Position numbers and translations under genes: made by a program. A DNA stretch of 49,043 nt, taken from assembly GCA_009781765.1 (NCBI GenBank), contig WQVC01000007.1, positions 1 to 49,043 on the forward strand, read 5' to 3'. Position 1 is the first letter of the stretch. Every line of letters begins with the position of its first letter. The notes below the pieces were generated by a model. It was not told the origin of the DNA. It did no database searches and saw only the letters and a program-made list of their open reading frames with translations. This document shows positions 1 to 8,243 of this stretch, one piece after another. Source of the stretch: Defluviitaleaceae bacterium. Its GTDB lineage: Bacteria; Bacillota; Clostridia; Lachnospirales; WQUN01.

Positions 1-219
1 ACTTTGAAGGGGATGACACCTTATCAATTCATTGTCAAATCTTGGGGCGATAATCCCGACGTTTTTTTAGATGAACCGTGCCACCTCAATCTGGGACTTT
101 ACACCTACCTTGCGCAGGGATTCAGACCCGTTGAAGTTTTCCCGACCGTATGGGATGAGGCGAATCCGTGCTTGTTTATGATTAAGTGTATCGGAGAAAG
201 GATGGTGGCGTACCTGTGA
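1..219 (+). CDS. C-terminal fragment, possible GNAT acetyltransferase
   Basis: The reading frame is open from the first base of the window to a TGA at 217-219, so only the last 72 or so codons are present. The stop overlaps the GTG start of the next gene in a GTGA arrangement, which supports a real translated gene coupled to the nitroreductase. The end of the protein has the pattern GLYxxLAQGFRPVEV followed by WDEANPCLFMIK. This resembles the last strands of GNAT acetyltransferases, where a lY..xGF element precedes a short terminal strand. The resemblance is from family memory and is weak. An integrase C-terminus was considered because of the segment MTPYQFIVKSW, but the later residues do not fit it. 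Confidence 0.45.
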   Translation, partial: TLKGMTPYQFIVKSWGDNPDVFLDEPCHLNLGLYTYLAQGFRPVEVFPTVWDEANPCLFMIKCIGERMVAYL

Positions 220-935
220 ACGAAATAATCCGCAAGCGCAAATCTGTGAGAAAATACGACCTCACACCGTTGGATGCCGCAACTCTCGAAGCTGTCCGCG
301 CGGAAATTGCCGGGGTAAAGCCCCTGTACCCGGATGTCAAATTCTCCGTCGAAATAACAAGCAAAACTAAGGGGATTTTGGGCGTAAAAGCCCCGCATTT
401 TCTGATTTTCGGCAGCGAAAACAAACCGGGTTCGCACGAAAATATCGGATTTATCGGTCAGCAGTTGGATTTGTATTTCTCCGCCAACGGGTTGGGTGCG
501 TGTTGGCTCGGCGCATCGAAGCCCGGCGAAGCAATGGAATCCGACTTGCCGTATGTGATTGCACTGGCTTTCGGCAAACCTGCCGAGCCGCTTCATCGTG
601 AACTTTCCGCGTTCAAGCGCAAGCCGTTGTCGGCAATCAGCGAGGGCAACGACCCGCGCTTGGAAGCCGCACGACTCGCTCCCAGCGGCGTGAATATGCA
701 AAACTGGTATTTCATTGCCGATGACGGCAAAATTCACTGTTACTTGAAAAAGCCGAATCCGTTGGTCGGGTTGATGCTCGGAAAAATGAGCCGCATCGAC
801 TTAGGCATCGCAATTTGCCATATCGTATACGGGGAACTCGAAAACTTTTCCTTTGCCGAAGCGGGCGACGCGCCCGTGCGAAAAGGGCTTATTTATGCGG
901 GAACGATTACGTTCGGCACCGGCGGGGTGCAGTAA
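216..935 (+). CDS. Nitroreductase-family flavoprotein
   Basis: A 239-residue cytosolic protein of the nitroreductase superfamily, probably an FMN-dependent oxidoreductase; the substrate cannot be told. The N-terminus VNEIIRKRKSVRKYD has the Arg-x-Ser-x-Arg-x-Tyr signature that binds FMN phosphate. The middle part (GQQLDLYFSANGLGACWLG) is the helix and strand typical of the fold, and APSGVNMQNW near residue 157 is the usual second FMN-contact motif (aPSg.N.Qpw). It is closest in pattern to the putative TM-nitroreductase subgroup, with two half-domains in one chain. The GTG start at 216 is chosen because it gives the family N-terminus and a 4-bp overlap with the upstream gene. The stop overlaps the next ATG by one base. 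Confidence 0.85.
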   Translation: MNEIIRKRKSVRKYDLTPLDAATLEAVRAEIAGVKPLYPDVKFSVEITSKTKGILGVKAPHFLIFGSENKPGSHENIGFIGQQLDLYFSANGLGACWLGASKPGEAMESDLPYVIALAFGKPAEPLHRELSAFKRKPLSAISEGNDPRLEAARLAPSGVNMQNWYFIADDGKIHCYLKKPNPLVGLMLGKMSRIDLGIAICHIVYGELENFSFAEAGDAPVRKGLIYAGTITFGTGGVQ

Positions 936-1213
936 TGTTTGCGTTATCGGCGGAGCTGACTTTTTACGTTCCGCAGTCAACGTCGCTGAAAGACAAGCGG
1001 CAGGTTCGCAGAAGTCTTATCGAAAAAACGCGCCGCAAATTTAATGTTTCGATTGCGGAAATTGATACGCAAGATGTTTTGCAAACGCTGACAATCGGAA
1101 TTGCCGTTGTGTCCGGCGATGCCGCGCACAGGCGTAACTCCATAGATGAAATTATTCGCTTCACGGAAGAACACGCGGATGCGGAGTTGACCGATGTTCA
1201 AATCGGGGAATGA
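935..1213 (+). CDS. YlxP-like protein (DUF503)
   Basis: A 92-residue protein of the DUF503/YlxP family, a small ferredoxin-fold protein often found with ribosome-maturation genes in Firmicutes. Its biochemical role is not established. The signature is clear: a first strand (LSAELTFYVP), then SLKDKRQVRRSLIEKTRRKF, then NVSIAEIDTQD, then a strand ending VVSGD. The ATG at 935 shares its first base with the TAA of the nitroreductase gene, so translation is probably coupled. It overlaps the next gene by 20 bp. The length equals the family norm of about 90 to 95 residues. Confidence 0.85.
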   Translation: MFALSAELTFYVPQSTSLKDKRQVRRSLIEKTRRKFNVSIAEIDTQDVLQTLTIGIAVVSGDAAHRRNSIDEIIRFTEEHADAELTDVQIGE

Positions 1214-1943
1214 AAATATTATCGCGAACACTCTCCTTGGAAGCCCGTTCGCCGGTACGTACACTTTGACTCGTTCGCGCCGCAAAACGGTTGTTATTTA
1301 TGTTCGAGGGGGCGCGGTTGAAGTTCGCGCTCCGCTTCGAATGCCCGAGGATGAAATCGACCGTTTCGTTGCGGAAAAAGAAGAGTGGATTTTGAAAATT
1401 CTCGCAAAACAGCGTATTCAGGTCGAAAATAAAAAATCGTTTGCCGTAAATTACGGAAGTTTTGTGACTTTTCGCGGAAATCAATATGCGATTGCTTCAC
1501 GAAGCGGGCTTGGTTTTGACGGCGAATTTTTTTGTGTGCCGCCCGACTTAACGCCGCAACAAATAAAGGCGATATGTATTCAAATTTATCGGCGGCTTGC
1601 TAAGGAGCATATTTCAAATCGTGTTGCCGCATTCGCCGCGCAAATGAATGCGGTGCCGGCGGTTGTAAAAATAAACGGCGCAATGAAGCGATGGGGCAGT
1701 TGCTCATCAAAAAAAAGCCTCAACTTTTCGTGGAGGCTGATAATGGCTGATGACAGCGTTATTGATTATGTTGTTGTTCACGAACTGGCGCATTTGGTTG
1801 AAATGAACCACTCTGCGCGATTTTGGGCGGTTGTGGCGACCGTTTTGCCGGATTATCCGGCGAGAAAATTGCGGTTAAAGGAACTGCAAAAAAAGTTGGC
1901 TAACGAGGATTGGGCGTTGCAAGTTTTTTCAGCGCGAGTTTGA
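1194..1943 (+). CDS. YgjP-type metal-dependent hydrolase (M48/DUF45)
   Basis: A 249-residue protein of the YgjP/SprT-like zinc-hydrolase group. The metal motif HELAH lies at residues 196-200, followed by MNHSARFW, which carries the third ligand position usual in this family. Ahead of it is the conserved block MKRWGSCSSKKSLNFSWRL. No signal peptide or membrane segment is seen, so it should be cytosolic. The physiological substrate of the family is uncertain. The ATG at 1194 lies inside the end of the YlxP-like gene (20-bp overlap), the last gene of this plus-strand run. Its 3' end overlaps the 3' end of ruvA on the other strand by 44 bp. Confidence 0.85.
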   Translation: MFKSGNENIIANTLLGSPFAGTYTLTRSRRKTVVIYVRGGAVEVRAPLRMPEDEIDRFVAEKEEWILKILAKQRIQVENKKSFAVNYGSFVTFRGNQYAIASRSGLGFDGEFFCVPPDLTPQQIKAICIQIYRRLAKEHISNRVAAFAAQMNAVPAVVKINGAMKRWGSCSSKKSLNFSWRLIMADDSVIDYVVVHELAHLVEMNHSARFWAVVATVLPDYPARKLRLKELQKKLANEDWALQVFSARV

Positions 1944-2505
1944 TAATTGTGTTGGCGGACATGTCTTCGTCGGCGACTTCCAACACCGCAGATACTGCCT
2001 CGGTGCGGCCGTATCCCAAGGCAAGAAGCGCGTCGGTTGCGTCTTGTTTGGGGCTTAATTGACCTTGCGGAGCGGGCGAAAATACAGGCGCGCCTTCGCC
2101 TTCGGATTTTATTTTATCTTTGAGTTCAAGCACAATGCGTTGTGCTGTTTTTTTGCCGACGCCGGGGGCTTTGCTTAATGCGGCGGCGTCTTCGGCGACG
2201 ATTGCCGGAATAATTTGCTGCGGCGACATCGCCCCCAAAATTGCGGACGCCACCTTCGGCCCGATTCCCGAAACGGAAATCAGAAGCGTGAAAATGCGCA
2301 CTTCTTCCTGCGTCAGGAAGCCGTGGAGGCTCTGCCCGGCGTCGTTCGATTGGAGGTATGTAAAAATTTGCACGTCCGTGCCGCGCGCCGGCATTCGCGC
2401 AATTGTTGTCGGCGCGACGTTCACTAAGTATCCTGCGCCGCCGACATCAACTACAACGGAGCTTTCATGCACAAACGCGAGCGTTCCTTTTACATATGCA
2501 ATCAT
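1900..2505 (-). CDS. ruvA: Holliday junction branch migration protein RuvA
   Basis: RuvA (201 residues) binds four-way DNA junctions as a tetramer and loads the RuvB motor during recombination repair. The N-terminal OB-fold starts MIAYVKGTL, as in most RuvA proteins. The middle holds two helix-hairpin-helix motifs, SVSGIGPKVASAIL and KAPGVGKKTAQRIVLELKDK, and the C-terminal helical domain (DALLALGYGRTEAVSAV) contacts RuvB. The start at 2505 gives the family N-terminus and an ATGA overlap with gshA. ruvB, normally the next gene, is not here: the following gene is on the opposite strand and the two 3' ends overlap by 44 bp. ruvC is not in the window either. Confidence 0.95.
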   Translation of the reverse strand: MIAYVKGTLAFVHESSVVVDVGGAGYLVNVAPTTIARMPARGTDVQIFTYLQSNDAGQSLHGFLTQEEVRIFTLLISVSGIGPKVASAILGAMSPQQIIPAIVAEDAAALSKAPGVGKKTAQRIVLELKDKIKSEGEGAPVFSPAPQGQLSPKQDATDALLALGYGRTEAVSAVLEVADEDMSANTIIKLALKKLATPNPR

Positions 2506-3593
2506 AAATTTTCCAACTCCTGCATCCATGTGCGGACGGGTTTTTTGTAGATTTCGGCATCTGCACCATGCATAATAAGGGATTTTTTTGCTTCGATTAC
2601 GTCGATATTTTTGACGTCGCGTGTCAAACGGAGGAGCTTGTCCGAATTTTCCTCGTTGTAGAAGATTTTTTTCAATAATGCGGCAAACTCAAGCGTTTTT
2701 TCGATGGGAAGAGAGTCCGCCGAACGGATTTCTATGCGATTTTGCAGACGTACATCCGGAAACGCCATTGAAGTAATATGCTCGACGTCGGCTCGGGTTA
2801 ATATTTTTGCCGCAAATATTTCGGAATTCGGTGCATTACCCGCGCAGACAGGCTCGTTTTCCGGCATTATAAATATCGGAGGCATGTCGTAAATGTAGTT
2901 TGCATAATCGAGAAATCCGAACGGTTCGTCAAGTGATTTCGGCACTATGCCCGAACGCGCCGGGTCAACATTATTCCAAATATGCGTGCGACCCATTTTG
3001 CCGGTTGTGTCGCACAAAAACGAAAAAATCGGCGTTAAAACATTAGCAATTCGGAATTTTTTTGAAAAATCAGATTCGCTTTCGTAATCTATTGAAATTT
3101 GAGCGGCGGCGGTACTTCGCATCATTTTCAAGCCGTGTGTACCGGTTTTTTTGAAATGCGCGTCCATAAGTTCGTAGCGTTTTTTCGGAATCAGAGGCAA
3201 TTTTTCCGCATCTTTGAGCATCCCCGTGCAAAGAAGTTCGCAGTTAAAATCGCTTAAAATCGGCGAAATTTTCGAAAAAAAATCGGCGTATATTTTGCGA
3301 ATTTCTTCATGGCACGACGAGGGGCGAACGCTGATTTCAAGTTGCGACGCCGGCTCAAGAGAAATTTCGGCGTTTTCGCCCGTAATTCCGATGATTTGAC
3401 CGTCGGAAAAAATCGGCGTACCGAAAATCGGCGCGAATCGGTGCAAAATTTCAGCCACGCCATTTTGATAGGGCAGGGGAGTACCGGTTTCTTTGCTTAC
3501 GACAAAATGTTCAAGCTCAATGCCGAAAAATTGCTCTTTTTTGCAACCGGATGCAAAAAAATCCGTTAAAACAGTCAAGTTTTCTTTCCTCAT
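2502..3593 (-). CDS. gshA: Glutamate-cysteine ligase (GCS2, plant-type)
   Basis: A 363-residue enzyme joining glutamate and cysteine into gamma-glutamylcysteine with ATP. It belongs to the GCS2 superfamily, plant-like class. Visible signatures are FGIELEHFVV near the N-terminus, GENAEISLEPASQLEIS, MMRSTAAAQISIDY, and KMGRTHIWNNVDPARSG. It is translationally coupled at both ends: its ATG overlaps the galE stop, and its TGA overlaps the ruvA start. No glutathione synthetase is visible. The organism may make gamma-glutamylcysteine as a thiol, or encode the second step elsewhere. Family assignment is firm; the related EgtA-type role cannot be excluded. Confidence 0.85.
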   Translation of the reverse strand: MRKENLTVLTDFFASGCKKEQFFGIELEHFVVSKETGTPLPYQNGVAEILHRFAPIFGTPIFSDGQIIGITGENAEISLEPASQLEISVRPSSCHEEIRKIYADFFSKISPILSDFNCELLCTGMLKDAEKLPLIPKKRYELMDAHFKKTGTHGLKMMRSTAAAQISIDYESESDFSKKFRIANVLTPIFSFLCDTTGKMGRTHIWNNVDPARSGIVPKSLDEPFGFLDYANYIYDMPPIFIMPENEPVCAGNAPNSEIFAAKILTRADVEHITSMAFPDVRLQNRIEIRSADSLPIEKTLEFAALLKKIFYNEENSDKLLRLTRDVKNIDVIEAKKSLIMHGADAEIYKKPVRTWMQELENL

Positions 3594-4600
3594 CGCATTT
3601 CACTCGGAACATTTCGTTGGAATTTCCATGTGTCGCGGCACATATCTTCAAGCGACTTTTTTGCGCGAAATTTCAGCATTTTTTCCGCCTTTTCCGGGCT
3701 TGCATAAGCCTCGGGGAAGTCGCCGGGGCGACGCGGCGCAATCGAGCGGGGGAGCTTCAATCCGTTCGTTTTGTCAAAGGCGTCTACCATCTCAAGTACG
3801 GAAATTCCGCGCCCCGTTCCGAGATTAAACACCTCGCAACCCGCATTTTCAGCGGAAAATTCAATCGCGCAAACATGCCCGTCGATTAAATCCGTGATAT
3901 GAATGTAGTCGCGAATGCAAGTTCCGTCGGGTGTATTGTAATCGTTTCCGAAAATTTTGAGCTCGGAATGCAGTCCTGCTGCGGTTTGCGAGATAAACGG
4001 CATCAAATTATTCGGGATTCCGCGAGGGCAATCTCCGATTAAGCCGCTTTCATGCGCGCCCACGGCGTTAAAATATCTAAGTAAAACCACGGAAAAACGC
4101 GGCTCGGCGATGCATAAATCTCGTAAAATTTCTTCGCACATAATTTTTGTGCGCCCGTAAGGGTTTGTCGCGCCGAGGACGGAATCTTCCGTAAGCGGCA
4201 CAGAATTTTCCGGGCTGTATGTTGCCGCCGAAGATGAGAAAATCATGCGAAAAACGCCGTGTTTTCGCATAGTTCGGCAAAGCGTGAGAGTTGAATTTAA
4301 ATTGTTCTCGTAATATTCGAGCGGCTCGGAAACAGATTTGCCGACAGCTTTAAGCCCTGCAAAATGCGTAACGCAGTCGATTTTATGTTCGTAAAAAATT
4401 TTTTCAAGCGCGTTTTCGTCGCGTATGTCGGTTTCATAAAACGGAAAGTCCGAGCCGGAAATTTTTTTAACGCCGTCGAGGGCGGCCTGCGTTCCGTTTG
4501 AAAAATTATCCGCAACGACAATTTCATGCCCGAGGCGCAAAAGTTCCGCACACATGTGGCTTCCGATGTATCCCGCGCCGCCGGTTACCAAGATTTTCAT
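3590..4600 (-). CDS. galE: UDP-glucose 4-epimerase
   Basis: A 336-residue short-chain dehydrogenase-type epimerase converting UDP-galactose and UDP-glucose, cytosolic, supplying sugars for the cell surface and the Leloir pathway. The N-terminus has the NAD-binding motif GGAGYIG, and the catalytic Ser/Tyr-Lys set is seen as SSSAATY and NPYGRTK. The block RYFNAVGAHESGLIGD is diagnostic for GalE. The ATG at 4600 is chosen because it lies 11 bases after AAGGAG and gives MKILVTGGAGYIGSH; an ATG 12 bases upstream is possible. It is the first gene of galE-gshA-ruvA, driven by the promoter at 4636-4664. Confidence 0.95.
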   Translation of the reverse strand: MKILVTGGAGYIGSHMCAELLRLGHEIVVADNFSNGTQAALDGVKKISGSDFPFYETDIRDENALEKIFYEHKIDCVTHFAGLKAVGKSVSEPLEYYENNLNSTLTLCRTMRKHGVFRMIFSSSAATYSPENSVPLTEDSVLGATNPYGRTKIMCEEILRDLCIAEPRFSVVLLRYFNAVGAHESGLIGDCPRGIPNNLMPFISQTAAGLHSELKIFGNDYNTPDGTCIRDYIHITDLIDGHVCAIEFSAENAGCEVFNLGTGRGISVLEMVDAFDKTNGLKLPRSIAPRRPGDFPEAYASPEKAEKMLKFRAKKSLEDMCRDTWKFQRNVPSEMR

Positions 4601-4635
4601 ATATTGAACCAACTCCTTGCTGCAATGGTGCGTTC

Positions 4636-4664
4636 ACTATATTGAAAAAACAGCCGGATGTCAA
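4636..4664 (-). promoter_or_regulatory. Sigma-70-type promoter for galE operon
   Basis: Reading the minus strand, TTGACA (4664-4659) is followed by a 17-base spacer and TATAGT (4641-4636). The predicted transcript start is about 30 bases before the galE ATG. Both boxes are near consensus with ideal spacing. Confidence 0.7.
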
Positions 4665-4721
4665 AGAAGTTTCGCCAAAATCTCGGGGTTTCGCCTCGGG
4701 CATCCGCGAAGTTAAAACCTA

Positions 4722-4774
4722 AGAGTGTTGAAAAATTGTCCGTTCGCAGCTCACGGAATTTTTTAACATTCTCT
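4722..4774. repeat. Family B palindromic repeat, short copy
   Basis: The left end AGAGTGTTGAAAAATT and the right end AATTTTTTAACATTCTCT form an imperfect terminal inverted repeat around a 19-base core containing CCG...CGG. The longer copies at 25393-25497 and 45228-45336 share these ends and, at 25393, the core words CCGTTCGCA and GCAGCTCACGG. This copy is probably internally deleted. Confidence 0.7.
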
Positions 4775-4811
4775 ATTTGGTAACCGCTCAGCTACCGATA
4801 GGTTTTTTTTT
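4773..4811 (+). terminator. Family E hairpin with T-run; orphan terminator
   Basis: Arms CTAT..GGTA and TACC.ATAG enclose a loop containing CCGCTCAG, followed by nine T residues at 4803-4811. It points toward the SBP gene, but no gene lies upstream on this strand because galE is divergent. The loop matches, in inverse orientation, the loop of the terminator at 31731. Confidence 0.6.
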
Positions 4812-5087
4812 GCGCAAAAAATTCCGCCGAACAGGGCGATTGTTCTTAGCCTGTGCTCTTGAAATAATGCGAATTAACCCACATGCTTCCCTTCTCGTGC
4901 TTTTGATGTTAAAAAATCACAAAAAAATATTTTTCTTTCGCTATTTTAGGTTTTTTCGTGTGTTTTTGCGGTTAATTGTTTTTTCGGACGGCGCGAAATT
5001 GCTTTCCGTAGCGTCGGGCTATGTACGATTGCATAAATTTGCATAAGATTTTTAATGAAATATTAACGAATGTTACAAATAAAATTG
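4812..5087. other. Intergenic region, nothing recognised
   Basis: AT-rich DNA between the orphan terminator and the promoter of the transport locus. Short open frames here are low-complexity (Phe/Leu/Arg-rich) with no ribosome site. I see no RNA motif. Confidence 0.4.
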
Positions 5088-5116
5088 TTGCAAACGTGTT
5101 ACGTCCGTGCTAATAT
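5088..5116 (+). promoter_or_regulatory. Putative promoter of the transport locus
   Basis: TTGCAA (5088-5093), a 17-base spacer and TAATAT (5111-5116) lie 26 bases before the ATG at 5143. The -35 and the spacing are good; the -10 matches four of six consensus positions. Confidence 0.45.
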
Positions 5117-5142
5117 TTAAAAAAAATTGGGGGTTCGTGCGC

Positions 5143-8100
5143 ATGGATGACAAATTTGTTGAAAACAAACGCGGGAAATACATCTTTTTAGGGATTGTTG
5201 CCGTTGTTATTGTGGCGTTCATCTTGCTCAGAGGCGAGTCGGATGTTTTGCGTTTTCGCGACGTCGCCGACCTGCATGTGGGCTTTCCGCCGCCGGAGGG
5301 TTCTTACGCGGCGTTTTTGAGCTACCATGAAAATACACCTCACGGTTCGGATGACGTTGAAATCAATATTTTCAGCCCCACCGCCGGCGTCGAAGGCGAA
5401 GACTTCATTATAACAGACGATTATCACGGCTACCGTGTTTTGCGCACGGAAGAGGGTTCGTATGTTGAATTTACCGTAAACGTGCCGCAGGCTGGGCTTT
5501 ATCATATTCGTGCGGAGTATTTTCCCACGTTGGTTGACGCGCGCGGCATTGATATTCAGCGCGAATTACGTATTAACGGCGAAATTCCGTTCGCAGGTGC
5601 GGAGCTTATTACACTGCGTCGCGTTTGGGGTTCGGCCGGTCCGATTCGCGAAGATAACAGAGGAAACCAGATACGTCCGCCCCAAGTGGAGCATCCGCGT
5701 TGGGAACGGACGTATTTTATTGACAGATTGGGCTTTTTCACCGACCCGTATATGTTTTTCTTTGAAGCCGGCGCAAACACAATTTCGTTCACGGGCATAA
5801 ACGAGCCGCTTGTATTAAGAAGCCTTGAGCTTGCGCCGGTTCGCGAACTGCCGACTTTCAGCGAATTCCGTGACGAAACGCCCCTTCCCGTACGCAACGA
5901 CGATTTTTACCTTCGTGTGCAGGGCGAGTCGTCCACGTTCCGTTCGTCGCCGAGCCTTTTTCCGATTTTCGATAATTCCAGCGGCATAACCGACCCGCCT
6001 TCCGTCGCGTTAATTAGTCTTAATATGATTGGCGGAACGCCGTGGCGTATTCCGGGGCAGTGGATTGAATGGGATGTTGAAGTCCCCGACGACGGGCTTT
6101 ATCGCATTCACGTGTCTGCGCGGCAGGGTTATAATCGCGGATTTGTTTCCGCGCGAACTCTTTCGGTCAACGGTGTCGTGCCGTTTGCGGAAGTCGCGGC
6201 AATTCCGTTTCAATTTAATAATAGTTGGGAGCTTATTACCCTTTCGGACGCGGATGGAAATCCGCTGTATTTCCCGCTGAATGCGGGAACAAACACGCTT
6301 CGTATGTACGTTACCTTGGGCGAAATGGGCGTGATGATTGACGAGCTTTTGGCAAGTGTGCATCGTCTTAATGAAATTTATCGGGAAATCATGGTGCTTA
6401 CCGGCCCTGAGCCCGACCCCCTTCGCGACTATCGTGTGCATGTGGAATTGCCGCATGTTGTGGGGGGCGTGTACGATTCGGACGGCGTATGGCAGCGCGG
6501 CATGATTGACGTGGAAATTGATATGCTGTACGGGCTTTTGGCCCGAATGGAAGAATATCTCGGCGAGCGCAACGAGCATACCGGAATACTTGCGGCGACG
6601 GTGTCGCAGCTCGACACTTTCTACGCCCGCCCGAACAGAATCCCGACGCAGCTTATAAACTTCCGCCAAAATATTTCGGCGTTGGCGAACACCGCGCGCG
6701 AGTTGACTGAATCGCCGCTTGACATCGACTTTTTCATCATAGGCGGAACGGAAACGGAGTTGCCGAGGGTTCGTGAAACTTTATTAACCCGCGCATCTCA
6801 CGAAATAAGCGCGTTTGTTGCAAGTTTTACCCACGATTTTGACGCTATCGGCAACGATTTTGCCGAGGGCGAAGCTATAGAAATTTGGATAACCCACGGG
6901 CGCGACCAAGCTACCGCGCTGAAATCCCTCATCGACGAGCAATTTACTCCCGAAACGGGCATCGGCGTGAACTTGCGGCTTGTAAACCCTGCGGCGGTTT
7001 TGCCGGCGGTTGTTGCCGGAATCGGGCCGGACGTTGTAATGGGAATGATGGGAAATACCGCCGCCGAGTATGCGTTTCGTAATGCCGCTGTTGACTTGAC
7101 GCAATTTGAAGGCGGGGAGCGGTATCGCGTTGACGAACACGGCGTTACGCATGTCCGATATGTGCCCGGTTTTGAAGACATTTACGACCGTTTTCACGGA
7201 AGCGTATGGGTGCGTTTGCGCTTTATCGACGCCGACGACCATGTCGGTTATTTCGGAATGCCCGAAACGCAAAATTTCAGCCTGATGTTTTATCGTTCCG
7301 ATATTTTGGAAGAACTCGGACTCGAAGCCCCCGAAACGTGGAGCGATGTTTTGGCGATGATGCCGATAATTCAGCGTCAAAACATGGCAATCGGAATACC
7401 GCCCATCGGCAACCCCATGGCACCGGACATCGGCGGATTTTTGACGCAACTTTATCAGCGCGGCGGATTCTTGTATGTGGATGAATGCCCCGAATACGTT
7501 GAAACCGGCGCGGAGTGCGGAATTTGTGAGGTTTGCGTGTTCGGAATATTCTCCCGCACCGCCCTCGGTTCGGAAGAGGCATTGGATGCGTTTGAAGCGT
7601 TTACGCGATTTTTTACGCATTTCGGTTCGCCGCAATTTTTCGACCCGCTTACGCGCTTCCGCAGCGGCGAAATGCCCATTGTTTTCGCCGATTTCGGAAT
7701 GTTCAATACATTGAGCGTGTTCGCGCCGGAGCTGACCGGTTTGTGGAATTTCGCGCCCATGCCCGGGTACGACCATATTGAGCCGGTATACGCGCCCCAT
7801 CGCGGCGGATATTATCGCGTACACCACACTATTCCCGACTGGGGAACGGCCGCGATTATGATTTACGAAAGCGACCATCACGACGAGTCGTGGGAGTTTT
7901 TAACATGGTGGACGTCCACCGAAACGCAGCTTCGTTTCGGGCGAGAAATGGAATCAATCATGGGTGAGGCGGCGCGTTATCCGACGGCAAACCTCGACGC
8001 ATTTAACAGCTTGCCGTGGAGTTCTTCGCAGCTTGCCGTTTTGAACGAGCAACGCGATTGGATTCTCGGAACACCGGAAATCCCCGGCGGATACTACGTT

Positions 8101-8232
8101 TTCCGCCAACTCGTAAACGTAATTCGGCGTGTTGTAAACGACAATCTCGACACCCGCGAAACACTCCTCGATGTGCAAATTGTAATCAACCGCGAGCTTT
8201 CCAATAAACGCCGCGAGTTCGGCTTGGAATAG
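5143..8232 (+). CDS. Membrane-anchored solute-binding protein with two CBM-like domains
   Basis: A 1029-residue extracytoplasmic binding protein, more than twice the usual length. Residues about 12-29 are one hydrophobic helix after a basic stretch (NKRGKY); there is no lipobox cysteine, so it is anchored by the helix. Two similar beta-rich domains follow, at about 80-230 and 255-400. Each has the pattern V.VP..GLYxI and then an NG..PFA element (RINGEIPFA, SVNGVVPFA), resembling carbohydrate-binding modules. After a helical linker, residues about 570-1000 form a family-1 sugar-binding fold (MFYRSDILEELGLEAPETW is typical). A CxxC-like cluster (ECPEYVETGAECGICEVC) lies inside it. The start at 5143 is preferred over an in-frame upstream TTG. 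Two permease genes follow at once. The ligand is inferred to be a plant oligosaccharide. Confidence 0.8.
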   Translation: MDDKFVENKRGKYIFLGIVAVVIVAFILLRGESDVLRFRDVADLHVGFPPPEGSYAAFLSYHENTPHGSDDVEINIFSPTAGVEGEDFIITDDYHGYRVLRTEEGSYVEFTVNVPQAGLYHIRAEYFPTLVDARGIDIQRELRINGEIPFAGAELITLRRVWGSAGPIREDNRGNQIRPPQVEHPRWERTYFIDRLGFFTDPYMFFFEAGANTISFTGINEPLVLRSLELAPVRELPTFSEFRDETPLPVRNDDFYLRVQGESSTFRSSPSLFPIFDNSSGITDPPSVALISLNMIGGTPWRIPGQWIEWDVEVPDDGLYRIHVSARQGYNRGFVSARTLSVNGVVPFAEVAAIPFQFNNSWELITLSDADGNPLYFPLNAGTNTLRMYVTLGEMGVMIDELLASVHRLNEIYREIMVLTGPEPDPLRDYRVHVELPHVVGGVYDSDGVWQRGMIDVEIDMLYGLLARMEEYLGERNEHTGILAATVSQLDTFYARPNRIPTQLINFRQNISALANTARELTESPLDIDFFIIGGTETELPRVRETLLTRASHEISAFVASFTHDFDAIGNDFAEGEAIEIWITHGRDQATALKSLIDEQFTPETGIGVNLRLVNPAAVLPAVVAGIGPDVVMGMMGNTAAEYAFRNAAVDLTQFEGGERYRVDEHGVTHVRYVPGFEDIYDRFHGSVWVRLRFIDADDHVGYFGMPETQNFSLMFYRSDILEELGLEAPETWSDVLAMMPIIQRQNMAIGIPPIGNPMAPDIGGFLTQLYQRGGFLYVDECPEYVETGAECGICEVCVFGIFSRTALGSEEALDAFEAFTRFFTHFGSPQFFDPLTRFRSGEMPIVFADFGMFNTLSVFAPELTGLWNFAPMPGYDHIEPVYAPHRGGYYRVHHTIPDWGTAAIMIYESDHHDESWEFLTWWTSTETQLRFGREMESIMGEAARYPTANLDAFNSLPWSSSQLAVLNEQRDWILGTPEIPGGYYVFRQLVNVIRRVVNDNLDTRETLLDVQIVINRELSNKRREFGLE

Positions 8233-8243
8233 GAGAATTGTCT

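Noticed and set aside
1-219. Transposase or integrase C-terminus at the window start
   Set aside because: The MTPYQFIV segment is suggestive, but the following residues and the GTGA coupling to a nitroreductase fit an ordinary enzyme gene better.
4777-5046. Small open frame of 89 codons before the transport locus
   Set aside because: It begins at the orphan terminator, is Phe/Leu/Arg-rich and AT-driven, and has no ribosome site.
6784-7881. A 365-codon open frame on the minus strand inside the large solute-binding gene
   Set aside because: It is antisense to a well-supported gene, lacks a ribosome site and encodes a His/Arg-rich sequence with no recognisable blocks, as expected from codon bias of the true strand.
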